Source: Gibbula magus (Eukaryota > Mollusca > Gastropoda > Trochida > Trochidae). Taken from it: a stretch of DNA of 64,000 nucleotides. A program made the translations under genes and the position numbers. The first letter of the stretch is position 1; each line of letters starts with the position of its first letter. The notes beneath the pieces are model-generated. The model ran no database searches and had not been told where the DNA came from. It saw only the letters and a program-made list of their open reading frames with translations. The stretch lies in contig OW388299.1 of assembly GCA_936450465.1 (NCBI GenBank), positions 35,351,548 to 35,415,547 on the forward strand, written 5' to 3'. Below are positions 11,296 to 23,300 of this stretch, in pieces.

Positions 11296-12234
11296 GAAAA
11301 AGTGAGCGTGGCTCACTAATACCCCCGACTGTTAAAGTTTGACATTTTTATTTTACTTATAGAGAGAGGTGTCTGCACACCTAAGGATTGATAAGCTATG
11401 AAATGTATTTGCTAAGATTAAACTGTTGTGAAAAAGGTAGGACAAGTCTCGATCTTCATGTAAAAAAGGTGGTTAAGTAAAAATAGGAATAATAGTAACT
11501 TGAAAAGGTATTGGTAACATAATACACTACTGCTATTACCACTGATTTCAACTTTATTTTGGAAATTAATCCATGATAATGATTCATTCAAGTGACTTTA
11601 AGCAACAGGTACATGGAAGCACACCCCTGGAGGCACAGTGAGAGATATACAGCAGTTTATGGCTGAAAGGAAAGAAAACTTAACTTTTCCCAAAATATAA
11701 CCAGTGGAAATATAAAATAGTAAAATCAACAAGAACACAGAAGTAGCTTTTGGTGAAAGTGACATGAAAAAGAAAATGATGAAGTCAACATATCACAACA
11801 CCGAAGTAGATTCATTCATTCTAACTATGAATAAAATTTGTTTTTAAAAATCGCCAAAAATTCAAACATTCACCAAATCGTGTTACATTTTGTAATCCAC
11901 CGCTCTCAGTGGTGAAAAAGACATGTGGCAAATTTGAAAAGGATAAGATGAATTGTTTTTTTCTGTTATTGATCGGAAAAAAATGCTCAGAATTTGACTA
12001 AGTTAAAAAATACAACAATTCGCCAAAAATTCAAAAATTCACCAATTCGGTTTAAACTTCGCACTGCACATCTCCTAGTGGTGAAGAAGACATGTACCAA
12101 ATTTGAAAAGGAAGAGATGAATAGTTTTTCTGTAATCGATCGGACAAAAAGTGTCTTCGGACGGACAGACGGACGGAATCAGTGGTATTACTATATACCC
12201 CCGACCTTTATAGGTCGGGGGTATAATAAATACC
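11296..12234 (+). mobile_element. Non-autonomous repeat with internal ~165-bp direct repeats and a terminal hairpin
   Basis: It opens with GTGAGCGTGGCTCACTAATACCCCCGAC and closes with a perfect hairpin: TATACCCCCGACCT (12194-12207), loop TTAT, then its exact complement (12212-12225). In between, a segment with TCGCCAAAAATTCAAA, ATTCACCAA.TCG, TAGTGGTGAA.AAGACATGT, CAAATTTGAAAAGGA and ATCGATCGGA is present twice (about 11850-11985 and 12014-12150). GGACGGACAGACGGACGG precedes the hairpin. No transposase is seen. Confidence 0.5.
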
Positions 12235-12600
12235 TGTTGTAAGAATTCCAATAATCCATTGAATAACTACACGTCCCTATGAAATAAATAATGTTTTTAC
12301 TCGTAGCAAAAGGTTCGACGATTTATGTAAATCGTGGTTTCTTTCCAAGAAATGAATTATGTTTTCTAGTCTGTGAAGAAGCGCACATAGTCTCACGTAA
12401 ATTTTTAACACAGTCATTTTCCGTTGTAAACATGAAGTCTATGCAGTGTTCGCATTGAATAACACGTAAAAAGCGTCAACATGAAATAAAATGTAGGTCT
12501 AGCTGTAATACATCCGCACTTGGGATATGTTCACATTTCGTCCACGATTAGGATTAGGTAACGATTGGATCCTCTTCCAGGCCAATGTCCATCCACTGAC
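12235..12600. other. No recognisable feature
   Basis: Unassigned sequence between the hairpin-ended repeat and the LINE ORF1 relic. Confidence 0.3.
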
Positions 12601-12610
12601 TGTCTTTGTT

Positions 12611-13401
12611 TCACCGGTAGCACAGTTTTATGTCGATCCCCTTTTCCACTATTTTCGTCTGTACGCCATACTGCTTCCGCAGGTAGAATGCATGTGAGGC
12701 AAGCTTTCCGCGAAATTTCTTCAATTTTACAGGCAAGTCTGTACGGATACTTGTGTATTGTTTTCGAAAAGTTTCTGTCGATTTGGGCCTATAGCGTTGA
12801 AAACTCGCTGCCTATCTGTCACCCGGACAAACTTTACCACTATAAGTAGTGGCATTTGTGCTGATCTCTCGGTTGTTGCGAAGCGGGGAAGACGGTGAAT
12901 ATTTACAAAATCCAATTGCGCTGAATTTTCAATGTTCATATTGGCGAACAATTTTCTGACTTCAGTTTCAGCGTTCTTCTCGTTTGGTATTCCGTATACC
13001 AACAGGTTTTGTTTCCTGGAAAACGTTTCAAGCAACAAGTCTTTCTTTTCTATCACGTCTGCCATTTCTTTCGTTGCAAGTTTAAGTGTTTCTATTTCTT
13101 TACGATTTTCGTCAATTGCGTCTGAATTAAAAGACACGGTTTCCGCTACTTCTTTTACTTTCGTGTTTGTTTTCTCTATTTCTTTATGTATTTTATCAAT
13201 TTTCTCAGAAAGTTTATCTGAATGTTTGTTAAGTTCAGCAGTGAAGAACTTGTTTAGATCTGTGTCTGCCATGCGGTCTTCGTTGCTCGTCTTTTTAATC
13301 GGTGAAATGTTCTGTGTATCTGCTCTGAATCTATCCAAATTGGTTGCAGTTGATGTTTGTGGCGTCTCTTTATTCTTATTTTGACCTCTTGTCGCTGCCA
13401 T
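12611..13401 (-). pseudogene. LINE ORF1 (coiled coil + RRM-like, L1-ORF1p type), frameshifted
   Basis: On the - strand the ATG is at 13401. The first part is polar. Residues about 45-120 are a heptad-like, Lys/Glu-rich coiled coil (LSEKIDKIHKEIEKTNTKVKE). Then comes an RRM-like region with QNLLVYGIPNE, a DFVNIHRLPR strand and LLIVVKF. The frame stops near 12727. Shifting the frame continues the family's C-terminal domain (LPVKLKKFRGKLASHAFYLR, then GVQTKIVEKG) to a TGA at 12611-12613, so a single small indel near 12735 breaks it. ORF1 proteins of this kind bind the element's RNA. It lies downstream of an ORF2 relic on the same strand, the reverse of normal order, so two insertions or a rearrangement are implied. 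Confidence 0.7.
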
Positions 13402-13490
13402 GGTCAATAACTTAGGCTGATGTCAGTCGATTTGGAAGGAGCTCTCCGAGGCACATCTTATCGCGCGCAGAGCATAACCGGAAGTCCTGG
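13402..13490 (-). other. Probable 5' UTR of the ORF1-bearing LINE
   Basis: GC-rich segment directly upstream of the ORF1 ATG on the - strand, bounded on the far side by an oppositely oriented polymerase fragment. The assignment rests only on position. Confidence 0.3.
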
Positions 13491-13545
13491 GTCCGCTTTT
13501 GTTCATTATCTATATTAATGATAACTTCCGGTTGTCCCTAAAGAA
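13491..13545 (+). pseudogene. Inverted fragment of LINE reverse transcriptase (GPLLF block)
   Basis: The + strand reads VLGPLLFIIYINDN followed by a few more codons. This is the palm block just before the catalytic YADD in L2/CR1/jockey-type LINEs. It faces opposite to the ORF1 and ORF2 relics on either side and is only about 18 codons long. Confidence 0.55.
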
Positions 13546-15171
13546 GGTAAAGACATATTTGAAAAACTTTAGCAACACAGCTCGTTAACGCAACAGGCCT
13601 ATAATTAGAACAGTCGTGTTCATCACCCTTCTTATATAGCGGAATAACGGCGGCTAGTTTAAAGATAAAGGGAATGTTTTATTCCGTAGTGATAAATTAA
13701 ACAGTCTGGTTAACAAAGGAGTTAAAGAATATGCGGTAAATTTCAGTATTTTATTTCCAATTCCATCAGGCCCCGTGGCTTTCGAAATATCTAGACTCAT
13801 TAGAATATCGCGAACATCATCATCACTAATCGTCACTATTGACATAATTTCATCGATTTCAATGGGTTCAACATCAGGCAGATGGGCGTTAGGGTAATCA
13901 ACTTTAGACTGTTCTGAGAAGAACGTATTACCGTAAGTACATTTGCAATATCCCGAGGAGTGTCATAAACTACGTTGTTATAAACAATCGACGGAAATGA
14001 CGACTTTACAGAATCATTTGTTTTTACATAATGTTTTACTAATCGCCACCACATTTTAGTACCATGAGTAGTATTAACAGTTTCAGCTATTTTTGCATCG
14101 AATGCACGTTTTGCATTCCTTAGCGTTGAAATTACTTTATTACGGAGTTCTCTGAACTTACACCAGCCATTTGGAAAGTTTTGTTTTTTAGCTTTCTTAT
14201 GTATGCGGTTACGCTTTCTTATCAGGGATCGGATTTCATTATTCATCCATGCAGGACCGTTTGTTCTAATTGTTCTAATTGTTCTTATTCGGGATACATT
14301 TATCCATTATATTTAGTATTTAGATGATGTAACATTTTCAGTAACGTTATCTAAGTTTCCTGTAGAGAACAACATGTCAGAGTTGATCGCTTTGACACTC
14401 TCATTCATGCCATTAACATCCGCTGAAGAATAATCGTAAATTTTTCTTTTGAATAAATGATTGTTATACATGTATATAGTTTCTGCTATAGTAAGATACA
14501 CCGGGCAATGATCGCTGCATATTTGATCTAATACACCAGAATCTCTAACATCGCCCATATGAGATACACATATCAAATCGATCAGAGTTTTGCTGTTAGC
14601 AGTTATTCTAGTAGCATTCTTGATTAATTGTTCAAGGCCGTGAACACTTTGTATATTGTCTATCTTAGTAGGTTTTCCATAAAGAATGTCAGTATTGAAA
14701 TCACAGGTTATTATCGTGTGCATGTTTAGATCGATTGCCTATTGATTCATCGATTAAATTCCAATATTCGTAACTCCGGTCGGCACGATAAAAAGTTCTA
14801 ATTATATAATGTCTTGTTTTACATTTCATCTGTATCCATATCGCCTCAAGCCCGACTACATCTAAATCAGACGTTACTGACGCATACATGGTATCTTTTA
14901 CATAGACTGCTACACCGCCACCTCGAGTTGGTCTGTCTTTACGGAAAGGTAGATGGAAACCGTGGATTCTTATATCAGTGTTGTTTATATCGGAAGTTAG
15001 CCAAGTTTCTGTCAAGCATATAACATCATAGTATCCAAATTCAATTCTTAATATATCTAATTTTTCTTTAAGACTTCGAATATTTAGATGTAAAATTTGT
15101 AAGTCATTTAGGACTTTAGGCCCTGGATTAGGATGAATGTCTCCACAACACAATATCAATAACGACAGCAT
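13535..15171 (-). pseudogene. LINE ORF2: 2A-like leader, AP endonuclease and start of reverse transcriptase, frameshifted
   Basis: The - strand is read from 15171. A leucine/cysteine-rich start leads to CCGDIHPNPGP, a 2A-like motif, then the AP endonuclease: LHLNIRSL, CLTETWL, RGGGVAVYV, ITCDFNTDI and SDHCPVYLT (segments 15171-14701 and 14723-14313). A basic linker follows (14246-13836), then the RT entry block with SKATGPDGIGNKILK (13845-13654). After another shift comes IPLYKKGDEHDCSNYRPVAL, which breaks off near 13540 before the catalytic motif. At least three frameshifts are visible. The intact protein would nick target DNA and copy the element RNA; this copy cannot. Confidence 0.75.
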
Positions 15172-15174
15172 TAT

Positions 15175-15481
15175 CGAGTGAGTGAGTTGGGGTTTAACGC
15201 CGCTTTCAAGAGAATTTCACCTATATCGCGGCTGCTAGTATTATGGCAGGGAGAAAGCCCACAACGCCATGTGGCTATGCACTGTGGTGAAACCTGCGAG
15301 CAACGGCTGGAACTAGCGAACCATGGGTGGTACTACGCTGAAATTCAGTGTAGCATTGCACCCAAACCTTACTGCGTGTAGAACAGTTCTCTACTGCAGA
15401 CAAAGTTACCGTGCCCGTGGCGGGATTCGAACACCGGACCTCTTGTTCCGAAGCCGAACGCGCTAACCACTGAATAGGTCA
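15175..15481 (-). mobile_element. tRNA-derived SINE
   Basis: On the - strand the head carries a pol III A box (TGGTTAGCGCG, about 15459-15471) and a B box (GTTCGAATCC, about 15423-15433), spaced as in a tRNA. A unique body follows. The 3' end is GGCGTTAAACCCCAACTC with a short (ACTC)n tail next to 15178. It directly abuts the 5' end of the LINE ORF2 relic. The + strand end (GAGTGAGTT-GGGGTTTAACGCCGC) resembles abundant gastropod SINE tails; that comparison is from memory. Confidence 0.65.
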
Positions 15482-15773
15482 GAGTAAGCGACCGTTCATG
15501 AGTATACAACAGCAGGATCAAGAATAGCAAGATGCACGTGCATGTTTGTAGGCTGAGTGAAGGAAGTGTTGAGCGTGTTCGCCGAGATTAGGATTATGTT
15601 GATGGATATTTACTGTGATTGGAAATTCTAAAAAATGTATTTATCAGTTATTTGATAATATGTTATATGTACATTTATGTATTTAATGTGGTTCATTATT
15701 AACTGCCCTATCAGCTGTCTATTGCAATGAACATTAATGTTAACTGAAGTGATATAAATGTTATACCACCATG

Positions 15774-16060
15774 TGAAAGTAATTCATACAAATCATGTGT
15801 AACTAAGTGCACGTTCGTATGACAACAAACGTAATAATCACGTGTAACTAAGTGCACGGTCGTATGACAACAAACGTAATACTCACGTGTAACTAAGTGC
15901 ACGGTCGTATGACAACAAACGTAATATCTACTGTGTTACTTGTTCAAGAGAAAGTACATGTAATTCATGCAAATCACGTGTAACGTAGTGCACGGTCGTA
16001 TGACAACAAACGTAATATCTATTAAATAACTTGTTCAAGAGAAAGTAATTCATATAAATC
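15774..16060. repeat. 45-bp minisatellite
   Basis: The unit contains CACGTGTAACTAAGTGCACG, then GTCGTATGACAACAAACGTAAT. Units start near 15797, 15842, 15887 (45 bases apart) and 15978 (91 bases later). The last unit and its right flank carry an extra TGTTACTTGTTCAAGAGAAAG segment, also duplicated. A - strand reading of the array gives a repetitive frame that is not a gene. Confidence 0.75.
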
Positions 16061-18583
16061 ACGATATATTAATATGGTTTTAACAATATTTATTCATGTA
16101 CTCAGGTACAGGGGAATCAACATACAGGGTTAACGCTATATAAATGTTTCTCCCCAAAAGAAAAAGAAAACAGGATAATTACATCATAAATACAATCATA
16201 CATACATTAATGTAGAAAAGCACAACATCATTTTACATGACATTCAGTGCATCTGATGTGATTGATATTTTCTTATTTGAGTGTGCCAGAGATTTCCCCA
16301 TTGCATATATCCTTTCCCCATGTCGAGTTTGTTTTATTCTTTATTTGGATTTAGATTTTCTGAGTAAATGCCTATGGCAGTTACGTTTTGTTTATTAGCT
16401 GCAGCATCCGAGAAGATGGTAATGTCGTGTTTATGTGTTTTAAGGTATTCATCAATTTCTTCTTTTGAAATTTCTGTAGTTCAGTTTAGTTTAGTTTAGT
16501 TTAGTTTAGTATTGGTTGGAATGATAATTTTAAAAGATGTTTAAAAGATGAGCTAAATGTTTGAAATGGTTGTTTTCTATTTGAAAATACATCAATTCAA
16601 ATTTATTTTGTCAATCATGCGATATTTGCCTGAAATTATTTGGGGTACAATTTGCTTTTTTATGCTAAATTTGTTTTCTGGGTTCTGGCATTTATATAAT
16701 CCTGTACAATTCTTCTTCTTCTCTTGGAGATTTTACTGTACAATGTTATATATTTTGTTTATATACTAACCAAAAGTTATCTTTGTCTTTATTAAGTGGT
16801 TCGAGTTAGAAACAGAATATAACTAAATCCTCTCCAAACAAAAGATGTAAGACAAGCTAGGTGTAATTTATTAAACAGGTCGGTTAGGCCAGGTAAGTAG
16901 ATAGACAGTTCACTCTTCGCAGTGGATACACGCTGTGACACTAATTAGCCCTCCTGTGACCTCCTTTGATCAAATGGTTCTAAGCCGGGAATGCTAAATG
17001 CAAGACCAGTAGCCTTGTTATGCATGAATGAACCCTGAGCGTCAAAATGAGGAGAGATATAGTGTTTATTAATGTGTCATACATCCAGAGTAATTTATAC
17101 ATGTTGATGCAATAAAATGTATGAGCGGGTAGTGATTCGAAGCAGAATGAATGCATTCATTACACATGCAGACAATGTTCATAAACAACAATCATGTGCA
17201 CATATTCTTTATTGAATAAGAATACGTTTAAACCATATGATTATGCTATAGCTGGTTGTTTTTCTGTCCAATGCTCGTGTGTTTGTTAATGTATGTTTGT
17301 ACTGGTGAGGTTTTAATATAAGCAACAGCACAACATTAAATAAAGGTGAATAAATGTAATAGAATAACAGTAATTTACAACATTTGATTTTCACAAGGAA
17401 ATTAGTTCAAGAAACATTTAGGTAAAATAGTAATGCACTGAAAGGATGATATTTGTTATTATTTATTTCTCAACATCTATTCAACTATATTACGACTAAA
17501 TCATTAAACACAATTGTAATGTTGTTACACCATGCATCTTACAATATTGATATCATGCATATATTCTTATATTTTAATTTTACACACAACACTAGTATAC
17601 TGTTATCATCGAATATTAAAAGATATCATACCTGGTTAAAGGGATAAATCCAATCAAAAGCATACTTTCTGCATGTACATTTGGTATCCATATTGACTTG
17701 CGAGCCATGCTGACACACACTACAACACTACACACACTGAGAGAAGAATGATAAGATTTGTATCAACGCGAAATTGTCATTTCTATCTTGTACATTTTAT
17801 CCATTGTATTCCTTTACTTGTTTATGTAAACATATGCCATTCTCGTGATTTTGTTCATGTGTTATTGTTAAGGAGAGGTATTTATATAAGCCATCAGGCT
17901 TGTTTACCGATCCGATCCTTTTCATGGAATAAAATACGTTTAAAACACACTACAACACGCTACACAATAAGCACGGGCGTTTCGTTCAAACATGCTTACA
18001 TAGCAACTGTTTACAACAAGTCACTAAAACGAATATGGAAAACACTTATCTAATATTATCTTTTGCTGGTAATTTGTAATTATTTCCAGTCTCACGTAGT
18101 AGCTATTCACCATTGGTTTCAACAGTATTATATTGCCTTTGATTTATTTTATACTTATTCATTTTTAACTTCACATACACATTTTCTGTTCGTGTCTTGG
18201 GGATTTCTATTTGTTTGTGTGGTGTTAACTAAAATGTGAATAAAATTTTAAATACTTCAGTTATTTGCATCTGTATATTTATTCTCAATGTGAGGTCAGG
18301 TCATACCTTCATGATCAACCAATCACATTCTCCGGTGTTTGGAGTCTTGTTTGTATTTAGTTTTTCCTTTCTGATTTTAAAACCGCACGCTACGTCCATT
18401 CCTTTCACACATGTACATATGTTTAAACATAAGTTATATTTGCATTATGGTATCAACAACTCATTAACTGTTTACTATTCTCGTTGTCCTAATTGTTCAT
18501 TGAAAAGAACATTCCAAAAGAAGCAAACTTCACTCGCAGCACTGCCCACTGCCTTCTGCTATTGATGTTTGTAAGACAGTTCG
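16061..18583. other. AT-rich stretch without a recognised gene; contains a (TTTAG)n microsatellite
   Basis: The only clear structure is a run of about six TTTAG units at 16482-16511. Several 60-110-codon frames (for example 17748-18053, 18236-18565) have AT-driven composition and no domain motifs. No exon could be supported. Confidence 0.4.
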
Positions 18584-19175
18584 ATGGGGGTTGACATAAC
18601 CCAGTATAGGATGGCAGTTGGGCTATTTGCTGCTGTTACATCAAGACGAAATAGTCGCCGCTTTGATAGTTTTACATGTTTTTGCATAGTCCTTTGCATA
18701 ATGATATCTTTGTTGCTTATATGCTGTGGAGATGTTCATCCACATCCGGGTCCAGGTCTTAGCATTATCCATTTGAACATACGTAGTTTAAAGGGATAAA
18801 ACTGATCTACTAGCTGCCGAGTATAGTCATTATGATGTTATTTGCCTGTCTGAGACTTGGTTAAGTGCCGACGTACTAAACGATTCTATACTTATACCAG
18901 GTTACCACCTACAACTGTAAAGACAGACCTTCAAGGGGAGGAGGGGTAGCGATGTATCTTAGGGATAAATTGTACTTTAAACATGCAACAGATCTAGATA
19001 TTCCCGACTTGGAAGCTATATGGGTTGAAGTCATTACAAACAAAAACAAAGTTCTTATTGTAACTTTCTTCATAGCTGATTTAAGCAATGATAGATGATT
19101 CGTTTGCAATGGCTGCTAATAGAAATGTTAGGTTGTTTATTTTAGGCGATTTCAATGCAACTTTGTACTTCGACA
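18584..19175 (+). pseudogene. LINE ORF2 N-terminus: 2A-like leader and AP endonuclease, decayed
   Basis: The + strand frame opens with a hydrophobic stretch ending in LLLICCGDVHPHPGP, matching the leader of the - strand LINE at 15171. IIHLNIRSLKG follows. Across shifts the endonuclease continues: VICLSETWLSADV, RGGGVAMYLRD and DLEAIWVEV, then LGDFNATLY near 19145-19170. The motif Asn of NPGP is His here. Stops and shifts make it a relic, cut off before the polymerase. Confidence 0.65.
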
Positions 19176-19567
19176 TATTCTTCATGTTAATTGTTGTCAG
19201 GAAACTACAATGGCTGTCGTTCACGTTATCATGAAAACAATCAGCTCAACTGGATGTTCATAAATTTTAATGCAATCCACATTAGAAATTTGTTCTGAAG
19301 AATAATCATAAGTATTTGTAACGATAATGATTAAATTGACTTATGGGTTTATCTATTTAAATCGACTCCATTCCATTCAATTTCCCGATGACGATATGTA
19401 ATTGTTATTTTCCCAAACGGTGTTCGCATTTCATAGCGTATTGTAAGATTAAGGGCGATCTCTTTTAAGTTATTTTGTGATTGTCAAAATGATTTTTCTT
19501 AGAAAATCCATACGAATATTGTTTTAACAGTCCTGATCTATTCTCTTTGAATAATTGATTTGTGATG
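19176..19567. other. No recognisable feature
   Basis: AT-rich sequence between the endonuclease relic and the dinucleotide array. Confidence 0.3.

Positions 19568-19648
<81 letters not shown>
19568..19648. repeat. (CA)n(TA)n microsatellite
   Basis: A pure CA run to about 19622 passes directly into a pure TA run to 19648. Confidence 0.95.
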
Positions 19649-19962
19649 GAAAAGAGTAAACATCAGATGGTTTTGACTGGATCAATCTTCTTTAATACAA
19701 TACGATGAGCTCATTTCGACCAGTATATCGGTCTTTTCAAGTATGGTTAACATTCGGAAGATTGCATATTTATGTATGAACAAAAACAATAGCATGTTGT
19801 AATGCTCAACATATTGACACGTCAGTGTATTGACTTCCAAATCAGTCATTGTCTTTCAATCATGTTCGTGAATTGCCTCGAGGTCTTCAATTGGGTGTCA
19901 CTCCAGGACAATGAGGTCTCTGAGGGTTAACGAGTTCATTGTGTGTCCTTGATTACATGTAA

Positions 19963-19965
<3 letters not shown>
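19649..19965 (-). mobile_element. Penelope-like element terminal repeat (partial)
   Basis: The - strand contains GAAAAGACCGATATACTGGTCGAAATGAGC and then ATTAAAGAAGATTGATCCAG. This is the layout of Penelope-like terminal repeats: a 'GAAGAC...TCGAAA' hairpin-like block, then a run ending in AAGAAG. It is bounded by TA-rich microsatellites on both sides. No Penelope coding sequence adjoins it; the coding copy is at 56690-59600. Confidence 0.5.

Positions 19966-20040
<75 letters not shown>
19966..20040. repeat. (TA)n microsatellite
   Basis: About 75 bases of uninterrupted TA. Confidence 0.95.
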
Positions 20041-20042
<2 letters not shown>

Positions 20043-20199
20043 TTTGAATGTATCGACCTTCACAAAGAAAGACGGAGCCAAAAACGAACAGTAACTAATT
20101 CATTCGTCACCGGCACAATAGAAAACGTGCTCGGCCGAATGTATCTTTCTTTGAATGAAGTAATTAAATCCCTGACATTGGGCAAACTCACTGAAATTG

Positions 20200-20314
20200 G
20201 GTAAGAACTCATTTATGATACAATGTATCGTAGCGAATCGATTTTCAACCTTTTGTATCGTGTAAGCCATAAAATCGTCATGCACCGGTGTATCGCTGTA
20301 TCGTTGCACCCTTA
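20200..20314 (-). mobile_element. hAT-like terminal end
   Basis: Read on the - strand it begins CTAAGGGTGCAACGATACAG and continues with repeated CGATACA words (GATACACCGG, CACGATACAAAAGGTTGAAA, CGATACATTG). Ends of the form AGGGGTGCAACGATACA are typical of hAT-family transposons. It butts directly against LINE coding sequence at 20315. The other end was not found. Confidence 0.4.
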
Positions 20315-23300
20315 GTCGATTCCAACGGCAAACTAATTGCCGATTGGGTCATAAATAACAAGTTCGTAATCCATAACACTAACATACCAATAAGGTTCGA
20401 TAGCTACAGGGACACTATGTCCGCTATCGATTTAACAATCACCACCCCGGTCATCGCTAGCAATACGATGATTCCTGGGGAAGTGATCATTTTCCAATTC
20501 TTATCACCCTTACTAACTTTGTTCCATCAAATAACACAAACATTGAAAATTGCCCCCAAAACCCTAAATTTCATTACAACAAGGCTGACTGGGATAAATT
20601 CAATGCACTTTGCAACCAACTAAACCCAGCAGACCTTGAAAATAAAGACCCCGAAACCTTTTCCAATAACTTCACTAATGCTATCATAAATGCTGCCAAA
20701 CAATCCATCCCCTTCTCCGCCCCCAAAATCTCTAAACCTACAGTTCCCTAGTGGACTGAGGAAATTAGAGCTGCGCGCGGACAGCGTAAAGCAGCCTTTA
20801 GGGAGGCAAAGCGCAACACTTCAAAATTACCTTATGCTAGGCAATTAAAAAATTAAGTAACCTTTCTCATAAAACAAACCAAAACACAACACTGGGAAAA
20901 ATTCTGCGAGGAGTTGAATGGCAGGGCCAATTCCAAAGAAATTTGGAATAAACTTAGAGTCATACGTGGCGGCAAACGCCACCTATAAATAATCTCCAAA
21001 AACCTAAAGATAAAGCTAGCGCAAGTGCATCACACTTTGCTACAGCAAGCAGCAATAGTAATAACTCTCCGGAGTTCTTACAACACAAACATAACACCGC
21101 AAGCACCGCAAAACAACCAACAGACAACAAACCAATCAACAAAGCATTCACTATGGAGGAGCTTCACTTTGTATTTAAGAGCCATCACGGATGTTGATGA
21201 AAATATCAAAAAATTTCCAAAAATCTATCTCCGTGAAATAAATACACTTAATTTTTCCCTAATCTTTCCAACTTAAAATAAGCCGAGAAATTGCATTAAT
21301 TAGTAAAGGTATTTTCCAGTCTAAATATAGATCCAGTCTATTATTTTCAAGCGCAAAGCATTATGGTCTAGCTCACACACAGTAAACAAAGACACGAAAG
21401 AATAAAAAAAAATATGAGCACTGAAAGAAATCGAACTATATAATTTTTTGATGGTTATTTATTTACCATTTCATTTAATTATGTATTTGCTACAGATATT
21501 GGAATAATTGTTTTACCCAACTAGGTATTTTGCTTGAATTTTATAATTAATGAGAGTAAAAATTTGTCATAATTTGCTGATCTTATCTCAATAAAAAGAA
21601 CATTAAACAGGATATAATTTGTATATTCTCAGGACATTTAGAAACACAGTTTGAAAAGCAATCGTCACATTCAGTAATGTGTGACAAGGGTACTTTGCAA
21701 GAGAGACACGTGCAGCACGTGCAGCACATGGGTTGTTATGGCGACTTGCGCTCGAGACGAGCCTTCACGCTTCGGAAGCGCTTGCTGTTTGTGTAGTACG
21801 TATTACGCAAAAAAGGGGACTCTGTTTATATACGTCAGATACCCGTAGCCCGCTAGTCGATGTGATACTTCTCTTTGAAACCAAATTGCAATACATTGTC
21901 GTGATATGAAAATTATTTAACATATGCCATGTTGTAGATAAAAGATTTCTCTGGCGAATGACGTTATAAGTATATTTTCCAAAAAATTGAAACACTAACA
22001 TCCGTGATGGCTCTTTAAATAATAGGAAAAAGGGAACGGCCCCAGGGCTAGACCTAACTTTCTACCAAATAATTAGGAAGCTACCCCCCTCCACCCTTAA
22101 TATTCTCCTAAATCTCTATAACACCATTTGGCAACAGGGCAAGCTTCCAACCAACTGGAAGGAAGCTTTAGTAATACCAATTCCTAAACCAAATAAACCC
22201 TCTGGGGACACCAATTCCTATAGGCCCATCTCCCTTACCTCAAATCTCTGTAAAGTAATGGAATCGATGGTAAAACATCGCCTCCAATCTCACCTAAACA
22301 CCAATCCCTTAAACAACGACTGGCTTCACTCCGGGTCGTTCTACCTTAAACAATCTTGATATTAAAGTAGGCCAAAACAAAAAGCACTATACACTTGCAA
22401 TCTTCCTGGATTTTCCCAAAGCTTTCGATATGGTGTGGCATAATGGCCTCATCCAAAAAATAACTAAAAAAGGCCTTTCAGGCAACATAATTAATTACAT
22501 CCAGGATTTCCTACACAATAGGCAAATAACTGTCGGGGTCGAAAACAAAACATCTGAAAAATTTCTTTTGGAAAATGGAACCCACAAGGCAGCTTCATTA
22601 GCCCCACTTTAATCAATATCATGGTGGATGACCTTTTCGAAGGCATCTCACCAAAAATAAACACCTCCAAATTTGCAGACGACGGTGCCCTATGGGCACG
22701 TTGTAACAACCTCCATACTTCTACCACCTTACTCCAATCCGCACTAAATAAAGTCTACCAATGGGTCGACAAATGGGGCTTTAAACTAAATAGGGGTAGT
22801 ATTTAAACATAAATATATGCGCCCTATCTCCCCTAATCTTTACCTAAAAAATAACAAAATAAACTTCCAAAAACAAACTAAATTTTTAGGGCTAATTTTT
22901 GACGGGCATCTCACATGGGAAGCTCATGTCAAAGATTCTAAACTTAGATGCTCGAAAGACCTTAATGTCATGAGAGCAATCTCCGGCACAGGCTGGGGAG
23001 CAAATAGGCAAACCTTACTCCAACTCTATACCTCCCTTATAAGGTCCAAATTGGACTACGGCGCTCCTATATATAACTCCCTAATACCTACTCTCATCAA
23101 CTCCCTTAATTCTATCCAATACCAGGCATTAAAGTTAGCCACCCGCACTCAAAAGGGCACCTCACTCGAACCACTCCTAGCCCTAACTGGTGAAATTCCC
23201 CTCGCAACAAGACCGGACCAACTCACCTTAAACTTCTGGGCTGGAACTTCAGAGGACCCTCTTATAAGGGATATGCTTAGCAGCATACCCTCTAAATTCT

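Noticed and set aside
12932..13384. 150-codon + frame rich in Phe/Ser
   Set aside because: Antisense of the coiled-coil part of LINE ORF1; composition follows from that.
14814..15023. + strand 69-codon frame
   Set aside because: Shadow of the LINE endonuclease on the other strand.
15400..15480. Functional tRNA gene
   Set aside because: A and B boxes are present, but no complete cloverleaf is evident and a SINE body and tail follow, so I call it a SINE head.
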